Assembly (NCBI RefSeq): GCF_001583495.1
Contig: NZ_LQAQ01000035.1
Coordinates: 62,001-126,000 of the forward strand
Length of the DNA stretch: 64,000 bases
Direction of reading: 5' to 3'
Source of the DNA: Flammeovirga sp. SJP92
Lineage (GTDB): Bacteria; Bacteroidota; Bacteroidia; Cytophagales; Flammeovirgaceae
Shown here: positions 10,635 through 18,598 of the stretch, in pieces
Layout: each line of letters begins with the position of its first letter
Numbering within the stretch: the stretch's first letter is position 1
Translations under genes and position numbers: made by a program
Notes under the pieces: model-generated
Seen by the model: the letters and a program-made list of their open reading frames with translations, nothing else
Database searches by the model: none
What the model was told of the DNA's origin: nothing

Positions 10635-10649
10635 TTAATCCATTAAGTG

Positions 10650-11720
10650 CTATAAACTAGGTACTGGACATTTATCAGTTGGTCCGTTGATGTTGTTTAA
10701 TTTCTTTTTCTTCTTTCTGTAATTCGGATAGAAATTGAATTGGTAACGAAGAGATATTTCATGTGAACTCCCTTCGGATACTCTCAATCCACCAATCGGT
10801 AGATCAAAACTGTAACCTAATAGCAGTTTTTTCAGTTTTACTCCACTCATAAATACAATGGCGTCATGATTAAATGTATTAGGGTCTTCGTTGTCTTTCA
10901 AAATCAACCCTCTATACCATACACCCACTACTATGGGATTATAATCCAAATTGACACCTGTACTCAATTGATCTTGTTTACCTTGAGATTGATAATGCAT
11001 CATAAAACTGACAAACTTATCATCATAGTTGGCTACACTACCATGCCATCTGTAAGTCAATGGAATTCTATACCCCGCCTGCATTGAAAAACGCAAAGGC
11101 AATTGATCCGTTCCTTGATTAAACTTAGTAATAGAAGGTTGGTTAATATGATAAAATGAAAGACCAAACCACATATCCTTGCCGTAAAAAATAGTTCCTG
11201 CTGAAAAATCCGGATAGATATTCGATTCACGGTCTACTCTATCTTGAGTGGGATCACCTGTTATACCATCATCATCAATTTGATCACCAAAAAGTAATTT
11301 GTAGAATCCTAAGGAGGACTGTTCAAATCCTAATTGCAACCCAAAACTCAATGTATAATCTTTGGTTACTTTTACTTTATAGCCTCCTGTTGCATTAAAG
11401 ACCAAACGATCTACTATTGCACCGCTTTTTTGTGCCATAAGATCCTGCTGAATTTGTCCGCCTATAGAAATATGTCGATTGGCTAAAGGTGCATCAAAAC
11501 CTCCAATAAAAGTCATATAATTGGAAGGTACACCAGTCCATTGATTTCTGTAATTTATGTTGGCTCTTCCATCTCCTGAAGAACCTACTAAAGCAGGATT
11601 CAAGTACAATGGTGCGGCATAGTACTGTGAAAGCTGTGCGTCTTGTCCAAATACCTCTGTAAACAGACAAAATTGTAAAATCAAACAGATTAGATAATAT
11701 CGGTAGTAAGAATTATTCAA
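10650..11720 (-). CDS. PorP/SprF family type IX secretion outer-membrane protein
   Basis: The 356-residue protein has a signal peptide ending near VFG-QDA. It then shows the family hallmark LSQYYAAPLYLNPALVG, with NYRNQW shortly after, and a barrel-like sequence ending in a Lys-rich tail. PorP/SprF proteins sit in the outer membrane and anchor or escort T9SS substrates that carry the type B gliding-motility C-terminal domain. Such a substrate is encoded 15 bases downstream on the same strand, so the two genes form a dedicated secretor/substrate pair. The core T9SS genes (gldK-N, sprA) are not in this window. Identification is confident; pairing with the neighbour is a strong inference. Confidence 0.92.
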   Translation of the reverse strand: MNNSYYRYYLICLILQFCLFTEVFGQDAQLSQYYAAPLYLNPALVGSSGDGRANINYRNQWTGVPSNYMTFIGGFDAPLANRHISIGGQIQQDLMAQKSGAIVDRLVFNATGGYKVKVTKDYTLSFGLQLGFEQSSLGFYKLLFGDQIDDDGITGDPTQDRVDRESNIYPDFSAGTIFYGKDMWFGLSFYHINQPSITKFNQGTDQLPLRFSMQAGYRIPLTYRWHGSVANYDDKFVSFMMHYQSQGKQDQLSTGVNLDYNPIVVGVWYRGLILKDNEDPNTFNHDAIVFMSGVKLKKLLLGYSFDLPIGGLRVSEGSSHEISLRYQFNFYPNYRKKKKKLNNINGPTDKCPVPSL

Positions 11721-11996
11721 TTTGAGGAGTGGAAGAATTTCATCAATTAAAAAAAGTACAATAATTTATTAGCATTATTCAATATTTTTAAATGCAATTC
11801 CCATACCTAAATGACTATATCACTAATAACCAATAAAATAAACATCACTTAAACACATTTACACTTTGTTAAGCGTTTTAATAATTTTACTGTACAAGGA
11901 TATTCTTTAAAAAGTGGTGAAAAGTTTACCTACAAATAGATTAGAAAAATAAATAAAGAGGGAAATGACTAGAGGAAAATATTGGACAAAATAAAA
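11721..11996. other. Intergenic region upstream of porP, no gene seen
   Basis: This very AT-rich stretch should hold the promoter of the PorP/adhesin operon. I found no TAnnTTTG element on the minus strand and no coding signal or strong hairpin. Confidence 0.4.
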
Positions 11997-12023
11997 CCCC
12001 TACAACAAAAGTTATTGCAGGGG
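11997..12023 (-). terminator. Terminator downstream of ccsBA
   Basis: The arms CCCCTACAAC (11997-12006) and GTTATTGCAGGGG (12011-12023) form an imperfect GC-capped hairpin. On the minus strand it is followed by TTTTATTTTG. It lies about 140 bases beyond the ccsBA stop codon. Confidence 0.65.
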
Positions 12024-12160
12024 AGTATTACTTTTTTTAGATATTTTTCAATATCTATGATTCTTTACCCAATTTGAAGTTATAAAAATTATATGAATAA
12101 TAAAAAAAAAATTACTACTCACGCTTTATACAACTCCTATCAAGCTGAAAATCAATATTA

Positions 12161-15100
12161 TTATTTTGACTTAATTTTTGTATTACTTTCTCTAAAATAA
12201 GCCGAAATTCCTAGAATGATCACCATTGCTACCACATAGTAAACAAAGGTTGGAACCGGAACTGGATCACCTGTAGCGTAACTATGCAAGCCAGTCAAGT
12301 AGTAATTTACACCAAAAGATGTCATTACAATTGATGAAAAGGCCACCAAACTACTTAGGTTGAAAATATATGTTCCTTTTAATGCTGGCACAAGTCTTAA
12401 GTGCAACACTACAGAGTATACGATTACTGAAATCAGTGCCCAAGTTTCTTTTGGATCCCAGCCCCAATAACGTCCCCAAGATTCATTCGCCCAAACACCT
12501 CCAAGGAAGGTACCAATCGCCAACATATATAAACCTATTGTCATTGATAACTCACTTATGTAAGTCAATTCTAAAATAGGGTTCTTGAATTTATTATTTT
12601 GGATCACCATAAAGATCAAATTAATAAATCCGAGCAATGCAGAAAGTGCTAATGGTGCATAGCTACTTACAATAATTGCAACGTGGATTTTTAACCAATA
12701 GGACTTTAATACTGGTACTAAGTTGGTGATCTCTGGGTTTAACCAATCCAAGAAACTCACAAATAATAATGTACCTCCAAACAATGATACCAATGGCATG
12801 ATAAAATCACTCTTTCTATAGAAGATAAATCCAAACAAGAATAATGACCAAGCCACAAGGATCAACATCTCATAACCGTTTGTCCAAGGTGGATACTGAG
12901 CAATATACCATCTCAAACCTAAGTTGAATGTAAAGGCTAAGAAGGCACTAAATCCAATGCCAATACCCGCTGTATAAGCCAAACGAACGCCTTTGTTCGT
13001 GTAGAATACCTTTAACAAAGCGAATACAAGCAGATAAACACCTAATAACCAATAGATAGGAAACAGGTTGTTAAAGATATTCAATTTATTGTAAGACAAC
13101 TCCCACTTTATCGCATCATCAGAGAGGTAAATGTTTTCACCCATCACTTTTTGGAAAGTTCTTACATATTCCAAATTTGTATTCGGTTCAGTCCAATCTC
13201 CAGATTCTCTTGATTTCAAGATTTCCATATAATAAACTCTCATGATATTTCTCACAAAAGCCGAATCTTCTTCAGCAAACGGGGTACCTACGAAGTTTGG
13301 ATTAAACCAGTTGTTATCAGGATCATTAGGTGCTGGAAATACCTTTAAGTAATTCCCTGATAAACCTTGGAATAAAATATTAAAACGCTCATCTACTTTA
13401 ATAACCTCCTTATCCAATTCACCTCTTTCAGAAGGCTTTTTCTTTTGTGCCTCATCCACCATGCCTCTCAAAAGATAATCACCTTCATTGTTAATCAAAT
13501 CATCAAATGAAACTAGATCTGAAGATTTCTTTTGGATACGTGTGAAAATGGCTCCACCTGCATCTTTGTCAATTTTAATCAAAGGTGCAGTTTGCCAGAA
13601 TGCAGGATCAATATGAATTGATAAAAACACTTGATCATTGTTCATCTTCTCCTTTGTACCATCAGCTTTTACCAATGTATAAGAAGACTTACGTGTTAAC
13701 TTTCTTAAGAACTCTGAACTTAATGTATTGATAGGTTTTAATCTGCCGTCCATATCCTGAACTAACAACCTACCAAAGTTTTCTGCATGATCTTTATCTA
13801 TATATTGAGATCTTGATTGAACCTCTATTCTGTGTTGTTCTAACTCCTCTTCAGTTTGAGCGAATGATTTATTAGCTCCAAATCCTAAAAGCATGGCCAA
13901 TAGAATTACGAAATTCTTTTGCTGTGCTTTCAATTTCGAAAGTTTTCCACTTACAATTCTAAAGCGAGATTTCTTTTCAAAGAATGAGAATAGCATTCCT
14001 AACGTCATTAATGTGTAACCAATGTAAGTTATAAAAGTACCTGGTCTATCTTGGTTTACTGATAAAATCGTTCCCATTTCATCTTGATCAAATGAAGACT
14101 GGAAAAAACGGTAACCTTTGTAATCCAATACATTATTCATGAAAATGGTATAAGGGAATGTCAAGTCACCATCTTGAACAATCACTTCACTTGAATACGC
14201 TGAAGGATTGTCAGAACCAGGGTATTTTTCCATCTCAAAATTATTTAAGAATAATGAGAAAGGAAGTTCTGTAACCACAGCACCATAAGACAATTCTATG
14301 TGGTAACCACCAATGTGTACATCTTTAAAAGGAGTCACTACACCTTCTAAGCTGGCTAAAATGACTTCTTTTGTTTCACCGTTTACACTTACATCTACAA
14401 AAAGTAAATCAGCTGCTTGAGCTTTCATCTTTTTTGTGGTTGCAGAAGAATATCCTAATTTCATTCCATCGTGAATGTCCTTAATTACAAACTTTAATGT
14501 GCCCATTGTATACAAGGCTTGCTGTTGTAATTTTTCTTCTGTTTTGGCAGGTGTAGCACCACTTTGTTGACTTGCCATAATGAAGTACGACATTCTTTCA
14601 GGGCCAATAACAGAATAATCGTTAGAAGTTTCTTTGATATTAATGGCTCCTTCTTTGTAATTATCAAATGTTACTTCCTGACCAGATAGAAACATACTTT
14701 TTCCTTTTTCAAGGAAAACAGAAGTTCTTCCACCATCAGTACTTGTCACAATTTCAATTACGGCATCGCTTACCTCACCTTCTATAATAGATTGCACTGC
14801 ATCTGGTACAAAAGAAGTGGGTTTGACGATAATTTCATCTTGTTTGTTGGTGTTTTCCCATTCAAAGTTGGGTTGATGAAGTTGAGTGAAAATACTTTTT
14901 CTTTTTAGCTCTTCATTCATTCCATTTCCGTGGATGTGAGCCTGAAAGTATCTTTCGAGAGAGATAATTTGATTACTGCTAGCACCTTCGCGTATTCTGA
15001 TATTTCCTTCATATCCGAAATATCTCGTTACAAAAGCGCCTAAAAGGATAATGATAAAAGCAACATGGAAAGTTAGCACACCTAATTTTTCCACACGTAG

Positions 15101-15310
15101 CAATTTGTATTTAAAGATGTTACCAATGAAATTCAATCCTAATAATGCTTGTACAATTTCGAACCAAGTAGCATTGTATACCATCTCTCTAGCAGCAGGG
15201 GTGCCAAAATCATTTTCTACAAATGTGGCGTAGGCCATAGCAAACCCGTAGATCAATAAGCAAACCAGAGTAAGCTTATTAGAGAATAAGAATTTAAATA
15301 TTTTTTGCAT
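12161..15310 (-). CDS. ccsBA: Fused cytochrome c biogenesis protein CcsBA (ResB + CcsA, system II)
   Basis: This 1049-residue membrane protein delivers and attaches heme to CXXCH apocytochromes on the periplasmic side. The N-terminal ResB-like half has transmembrane segments near residues 10-30, 48-65 and 75-95, a large periplasmic region, and a membrane helix near 425-440. A second long periplasmic segment begins after a hydrophobic stretch near residue 470. The C-terminal CcsA half has the WWD-type heme-handling segment (WGWDPKETWALI) and many membrane helices. Fusion of both parts is usual in Bacteroidota and epsilonproteobacteria. It follows nrfHA on the same strand, so it most probably matures these multiheme cytochromes. 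A strong hairpin separates it from nrfA, so it may have its own promoter. Confidence 0.93.
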   Translation of the reverse strand: MQKIFKFLFSNKLTLVCLLIYGFAMAYATFVENDFGTPAAREMVYNATWFEIVQALLGLNFIGNIFKYKLLRVEKLGVLTFHVAFIIILLGAFVTRYFGYEGNIRIREGASSNQIISLERYFQAHIHGNGMNEELKRKSIFTQLHQPNFEWENTNKQDEIIVKPTSFVPDAVQSIIEGEVSDAVIEIVTSTDGGRTSVFLEKGKSMFLSGQEVTFDNYKEGAINIKETSNDYSVIGPERMSYFIMASQQSGATPAKTEEKLQQQALYTMGTLKFVIKDIHDGMKLGYSSATTKKMKAQAADLLFVDVSVNGETKEVILASLEGVVTPFKDVHIGGYHIELSYGAVVTELPFSLFLNNFEMEKYPGSDNPSAYSSEVIVQDGDLTFPYTIFMNNVLDYKGYRFFQSSFDQDEMGTILSVNQDRPGTFITYIGYTLMTLGMLFSFFEKKSRFRIVSGKLSKLKAQQKNFVILLAMLLGFGANKSFAQTEEELEQHRIEVQSRSQYIDKDHAENFGRLLVQDMDGRLKPINTLSSEFLRKLTRKSSYTLVKADGTKEKMNNDQVFLSIHIDPAFWQTAPLIKIDKDAGGAIFTRIQKKSSDLVSFDDLINNEGDYLLRGMVDEAQKKKPSERGELDKEVIKVDERFNILFQGLSGNYLKVFPAPNDPDNNWFNPNFVGTPFAEEDSAFVRNIMRVYYMEILKSRESGDWTEPNTNLEYVRTFQKVMGENIYLSDDAIKWELSYNKLNIFNNLFPIYWLLGVYLLVFALLKVFYTNKGVRLAYTAGIGIGFSAFLAFTFNLGLRWYIAQYPPWTNGYEMLILVAWSLFLFGFIFYRKSDFIMPLVSLFGGTLLFVSFLDWLNPEITNLVPVLKSYWLKIHVAIIVSSYAPLALSALLGFINLIFMVIQNNKFKNPILELTYISELSMTIGLYMLAIGTFLGGVWANESWGRYWGWDPKETWALISVIVYSVVLHLRLVPALKGTYIFNLSSLVAFSSIVMTSFGVNYYLTGLHSYATGDPVPVPTFVYYVVAMVIILGISAYFRESNTKIKSK

Positions 15311-15326
15311 GCTTAAAATTAATACA

Positions 15327-15344
15327 TAGACTATTTTAAGTCTA
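15327..15344. promoter_or_regulatory. Small perfect inverted repeat upstream of ccsBA
   Basis: TAGACT (15327-15332) and AGTCTA (15339-15344) flank ATTTTA, just upstream of the ccsBA start at 15310 and downstream of the nrfA terminator. It could be an operator for ccsBA or a chance AT-rich palindrome. Confidence 0.25.
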
Positions 15345-15362
15345 ATATATTGGATAAAAAAA

Positions 15363-15401
15363 TGCTGTTGTTGAGGAATGTTATATCCCCCTACAACAGC
15401 A
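15363..15401 (-). terminator. Terminator/attenuator between nrfA and ccsBA
   Basis: TGCTGTTGT (15363-15371) pairs with ACAACAGCA (15393-15401), and the stem is extended by TGAGG against CCCCT. On the minus strand it is followed by a run of seven T. It should terminate much of the nrfHA transcript before ccsBA. Confidence 0.8.
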
Positions 15402-15428
15402 CTTTAAGTAAGTTTATAGTAGTATATA

Positions 15429-16931
15429 CTACTTGCTAGATACAGTTTCTACACCATAAGCATCTTCACGAGCTTGAGCTTCTTTTAACCATTTAGGAAG
15501 AACGTTCTTCTTGAATGTTTCTTTTTCAGCCTCTAATTTCTCCATATCTAAACCGATATATTTTTGAGCTTTCGCTTTCGTATCGATATCTGGGTAAGGT
15601 ACTTCACCTTTGAAACCAAGATCGCTTAATAAACGAGCTAATTTGATACGAGCTTCTTGCGCTTTGTCAGTACCAGTGTTTACAATTCTACCCACCTCAA
15701 CTGGCGCGTGGAATGAACCACCGTGTGACGCTACTGCATAATCCCATCTCCATTGTGCGTGACGGATATCCATTTGGATAGGCTTCATTTGCTCTGGAGT
15801 TGCTCCTAAGTCTAACGCTTTTTTCGCTTCAACGTGAGCTCTAACTAATAATTTCTCTAAACGCTTCGCACCTTCTTTGATTTTTCTTTGGTTTGAATAA
15901 ACGTTCTCCACCAATTCTTTCTCTTCCTCACGGTGACAAACCTGACATGAGTTAGCTGGGTTTGCTAAAGGAGATTGGATATGGTGATCAGTGAATTTTT
16001 GTCCACCTTCAGTTTTGTAAGGCATGTGACAGTCAGCACAAGAAACACCTCTCTTCGCGTGAATACCTTGCTCGTGGATTTCGTAACCAGGGTGTTGTGC
16101 TTTCAACATTGGAGTTTTTGACATACTGTGAGTCCAGTCAGAGAATTCGATATCATCGTAGTATTTCTCAGCATCGTCTACAGTTAAACCATTTTTCCAA
16201 GGGAAAGTCAAGTAAGGAACTCCTTTTTGAGGAACGTCTTTGTTGAAGTAGTATTCAACGTGACACTGTGCACAAACTAAAGATCTCATTTCTTGGTGAG
16301 ATGCTTTAGAAATATCTTTACCCATAGACTCAAATGCTTCGATCAAAGCAGGTCTTGAGATTTGTAAAGCCATTGTTTCGTTGTTGTGACAATCTGCACA
16401 ACCAATAGCGTTGTTGATTTCAGCACCTTTATCTGCCCATTTACCAGCATAGAACTCAGCAATACCGATCTCGTTCATTAATCTTGGAACGTCCGGAGAT
16501 TTACAAGTCCAGCAAGTAGATGGCATAGGACCAGTACCAGGACCTGTAGGGCCACCTGTTCTTAATGTATTTCTGATATCCTCAACTGCATGTTGGTGAC
16601 CTCTTGGTTGGTTGTAATCTTTAGAGAAACCGTAACCGGCCCAAAGTACAACTAACTCTGGAGTATCTTCTAACGCATCAGTAAGGATATTACCGTTGCT
16701 CATTGTTTTGAAAGTCTCCTCTTCTGTTTTAGTAAATGACTGGTATTGACGAGGATAATTTTCTCCCCAAAGCTCGTTACGAGGTTCAAACTTTGTAACT
16801 TTTACTTTAGGTTGGTAAGCGAATTGTGACTCGCTTTTACGGTCAGCGATGTTACTCCCTAACATTGCTAAAAGGACCACGACTAAAAGAGTGGCAAAAA
16901 ATAATAGCCAATTCTTCACTTTAGAACTCAT
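15429..16931 (-). CDS. nrfA: Cytochrome c nitrite reductase catalytic subunit NrfA
   Basis: NrfA reduces nitrite to ammonium with six electrons in the periplasm. The protein has one N-terminal membrane/signal segment (about residues 8-25). The diagnostic CWTCK heme site at residues 140-144 has Lys in place of His as the catalytic heme ligand. Four ordinary sites follow: CADCH, CAQCH, CADCH and CQVCH. That makes five hemes, as expected for NrfA, and the length of 500 residues is normal. It lies 5 bases downstream of nrfH, the membrane quinol dehydrogenase that feeds it electrons, so respiratory nitrite ammonification (or nitrite/NO detoxification) is well supported. A terminator follows the gene. 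Confidence 0.97.
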   Translation of the reverse strand: MSSKVKNWLLFFATLLVVVLLAMLGSNIADRKSESQFAYQPKVKVTKFEPRNELWGENYPRQYQSFTKTEEETFKTMSNGNILTDALEDTPELVVLWAGYGFSKDYNQPRGHQHAVEDIRNTLRTGGPTGPGTGPMPSTCWTCKSPDVPRLMNEIGIAEFYAGKWADKGAEINNAIGCADCHNNETMALQISRPALIEAFESMGKDISKASHQEMRSLVCAQCHVEYYFNKDVPQKGVPYLTFPWKNGLTVDDAEKYYDDIEFSDWTHSMSKTPMLKAQHPGYEIHEQGIHAKRGVSCADCHMPYKTEGGQKFTDHHIQSPLANPANSCQVCHREEEKELVENVYSNQRKIKEGAKRLEKLLVRAHVEAKKALDLGATPEQMKPIQMDIRHAQWRWDYAVASHGGSFHAPVEVGRIVNTGTDKAQEARIKLARLLSDLGFKGEVPYPDIDTKAKAQKYIGLDMEKLEAEKETFKKNVLPKWLKEAQAREDAYGVETVSSK

Positions 16932-16936
16932 AGAAT

Positions 16937-17530
16937 TTATTTTTTATTATTTAAGGCGTCTTTCAGCCAGTTTGGTACAACATTTTTCTTAACATTTTGA
17001 ACTGGTAGTTGCTCAATTCCCAGTCCAACAGAAGATAAACTTCTCACGCGTCCATGAGGAACTTCACGGTGGCATTCCCAACATGCTCTGTCCGTTCTAT
17101 CATGGAAATTGGAAGGCACCCAGGCAACAGTCTTAGCATCAGTCACTTGATCACCGTGGCATCGAATACAATTTTGTTGAACTACCTCTCTGCCCGCCTC
17201 ATGCATAATGATCGCTTGTGGCTCACCACGGGTAGTATAAACATAAGAGTGATACATGCCATCCTTAGCTTTGAAGTAGTATTTGGAAGCAAAACTGTCT
17301 TGAGGAACATGACAGTCGTTGCACGTAGCTCGTTCTCGGTGTGAGCTATGCTTCCAACTCTCGAATTGAGGAGTCATAACATGGCAATTGACGCATGTTG
17401 TAGGGTCATCTGAGAGGTAAGAATCTACACGAGCAATATGTGCTGTATAGAGTGCCAAACCCACAATAGCCCCTACTAAAACAAAGACGACAGGTTGCCA
17501 TTGCTTAGGAGGTATTAACTTGTTAAACAT
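16937..17530 (-). CDS. nrfH: Cytochrome c nitrite reductase small subunit NrfH
   Basis: This is a tetraheme NapC/NrfH-family quinol dehydrogenase that passes electrons from menaquinol to NrfA. It has one N-terminal transmembrane helix (about residues 12-31) and four CXXCH heme sites: CVNCH at 46-50 followed by Met53, the expected axial ligand of heme 1, then CNDCH, CIRCH and CWECH. The length of 197 residues fits the family. It is the first gene of the nrfHA operon. The roughly 380-base upstream region is shared with a divergent thioredoxin gene. A possible one-mismatch -7 element (CATATTTG, minus strand 17605-17598) lies about 65 bases upstream. Confidence 0.96.
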   Translation of the reverse strand: MFNKLIPPKQWQPVVFVLVGAIVGLALYTAHIARVDSYLSDDPTTCVNCHVMTPQFESWKHSSHRERATCNDCHVPQDSFASKYYFKAKDGMYHSYVYTTRGEPQAIIMHEAGREVVQQNCIRCHGDQVTDAKTVAWVPSNFHDRTDRACWECHREVPHGRVRSLSSVGLGIEQLPVQNVKKNVVPNWLKDALNNKK

Positions 17531-17836
17531 AAAAGATAATTCTCTTCATTTATTTGTATTGAATACTTACAGTAGCTTTTTTAACATATCTACGTAACAA
17601 ATATGTATAATCCTTTTCATTATTTTTAGATTTAATATCATCTTTTTTTAATATAGAATGATTCTAAAATAGAGCTCTAAAAAGGGTGCTTAAAGTCCTG
17701 ATTTTACATGACTTACATCACTACTTACAGGTTACTAAAGTCACTATTAACGATATTTGTAAATGATGTTATTGGCGTATGAACCAAATAGTGGTTTTGT
17801 AACATTTATTTACATTTATGTAACAATTATATAGTA
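17531..17836. other. Divergent promoter region between nrfHA and the thioredoxin gene
   Basis: The AT-rich stretch holds no coding signal. It contains the possible nrfH -7 element on the minus strand at 17605-17598, and two direct TGTAACA repeats near 17799 and 17819. No clear Fnr box sits near the predicted nrfH start. Confidence 0.4.
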
Positions 17837-17852
17837 TGTGAGCTTAGTCACA
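17837..17852. promoter_or_regulatory. Crp/Fnr-family palindrome TGTGA-N6-TCACA
   Basis: The sequence TGTGAGCTTAGTCACA is a perfect inverted repeat with consensus Crp-type half-sites. Its centre is 17844.5. The TATATTTG -7 element at 17875-17882 predicts a start near 17886, putting the site at about -41.5, the classical class II activator position. HcpR and other Crp/Fnr-family nitrosative/redox regulators use very similar sites. The regulator is not in the window. Confidence 0.65.
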
Positions 17853-17874
17853 TTTCAATGAGTAATTTTTGTGG

Positions 17875-17882
17875 TATATTTG
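17875..17882 (+). promoter_or_regulatory. Bacteroidota -7 promoter element of the thioredoxin gene
   Basis: TATATTTG matches the TAnnTTTG consensus exactly. No good TTTG -33 element is present at the right distance, as expected for an activator-dependent promoter. The predicted transcript begins about 26 bases before the ATG at 17912. Confidence 0.55.
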
Positions 17883-17911
17883 TTGTAACGTGAATCAAAA
17901 AAGAACAAACC

Positions 17912-18388
17912 ATGAAGAAAATTTTATTAACCATTTTCGTTTTTTTATCCTTAATAGGACTAGTTTCTGCACAAGAAAATAAAGAAGTCCCTAAAATAAC
18001 GGATAAAGTGAGTAACGAAGGATGGACAAACGATGCCAACGAAGCTTTTCAATTAATGGAAAAGGAAAATTATCCTATTTTATTAAACTTTACAGGAAGC
18101 GATTGGTGCGGTTGGTGTAAAAAAATTAAATCAGAAATTTTCGATACAAATGAGTTTAAAGAATGGGTAAAAGAAAACAATGTCATTTTGCTTGAGCTTG
18201 ATTTCCCTAAAGGAATCAAACAAAGTGACCTATTAAGATCCCAAAATCAATATTTAGCTCAAGAATTTCAAGTCAGAGGGTACCCGACTATTTTCATGAT
18301 TAAAGACAAGAAAATGATTCAAACGGGTTATGTAAAGGGCGGTCCTGCAAATTGGATTGAAAGTATTGAGAAAGACTTCGCGAATTAA
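17912..18388 (+). CDS. Exported thioredoxin-family protein
   Basis: The 158-residue protein has a signal peptide (cleavage near VSA-QEN) and a thioredoxin fold with the active site WCGWCKK at about residues 66-72. The cis-Pro segment YPTIFMI follows near residue 125. It should act as a periplasmic thiol-disulfide enzyme. It diverges from nrfHA and has its own Crp/Fnr-like site and promoter. Keeping apocytochrome CXXCH cysteines reduced for the CcsBA system is an attractive role, but that is inferred from location. A strong terminator follows. Confidence 0.88.
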   Translation: MKKILLTIFVFLSLIGLVSAQENKEVPKITDKVSNEGWTNDANEAFQLMEKENYPILLNFTGSDWCGWCKKIKSEIFDTNEFKEWVKENNVILLELDFPKGIKQSDLLRSQNQYLAQEFQVRGYPTIFMIKDKKMIQTGYVKGGPANWIESIEKDFAN

Positions 18389-18430
18389 TTTTTATTACGA
18401 AAAAGTTATTCTCTGAATAGACATATTATA

Positions 18431-18452
18431 AAGCTACCTCATTGGGTAGCTT
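18431..18452 (+). terminator. Terminator after thioredoxin gene
   Basis: AAGCTACC (18431-18438) and GGTAGCTT (18445-18452) form an 8-bp stem with a TCATTG loop, followed by a long T-run. It is a clear rho-independent terminator. Confidence 0.9.
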
Positions 18453-18490
18453 TTTTTTTACCAAAAGCCCAAATTCATCACGAATTACAT

Positions 18491-18521
18491 TTCACTACAT
18501 AAAAACTACAATTCACTACAT
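18491..18521 (+). promoter_or_regulatory. Direct repeat TTCACTACAT x2, 21-bp spacing (candidate LytTR operator)
   Basis: TTCACTACAT occurs at 18491-18500 and 18512-18521, exactly 21 bases (two helical turns) apart. It lies 78-108 bases upstream of the first gene of an operon that encodes a LytTR regulator. LytTR proteins typically bind two direct repeats with about this spacing. The match to the operon's own regulator is inference. Confidence 0.5.
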
Positions 18522-18598
18522 CTTATTTTTTTGCTCTTATTACTTCTATTACTATTGTGACATCAACATTCTACTAGTGTCAAATTAATATAGTAAAC

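Noticed and set aside
17799-17826. Direct TGTAACA repeats in the nrfH-thioredoxin intergenic region as a regulator site
   Set aside because: They are short, AT-rich and not symmetric; expected by chance here, unlike the perfect TGTGA-N6-TCACA palindrome.
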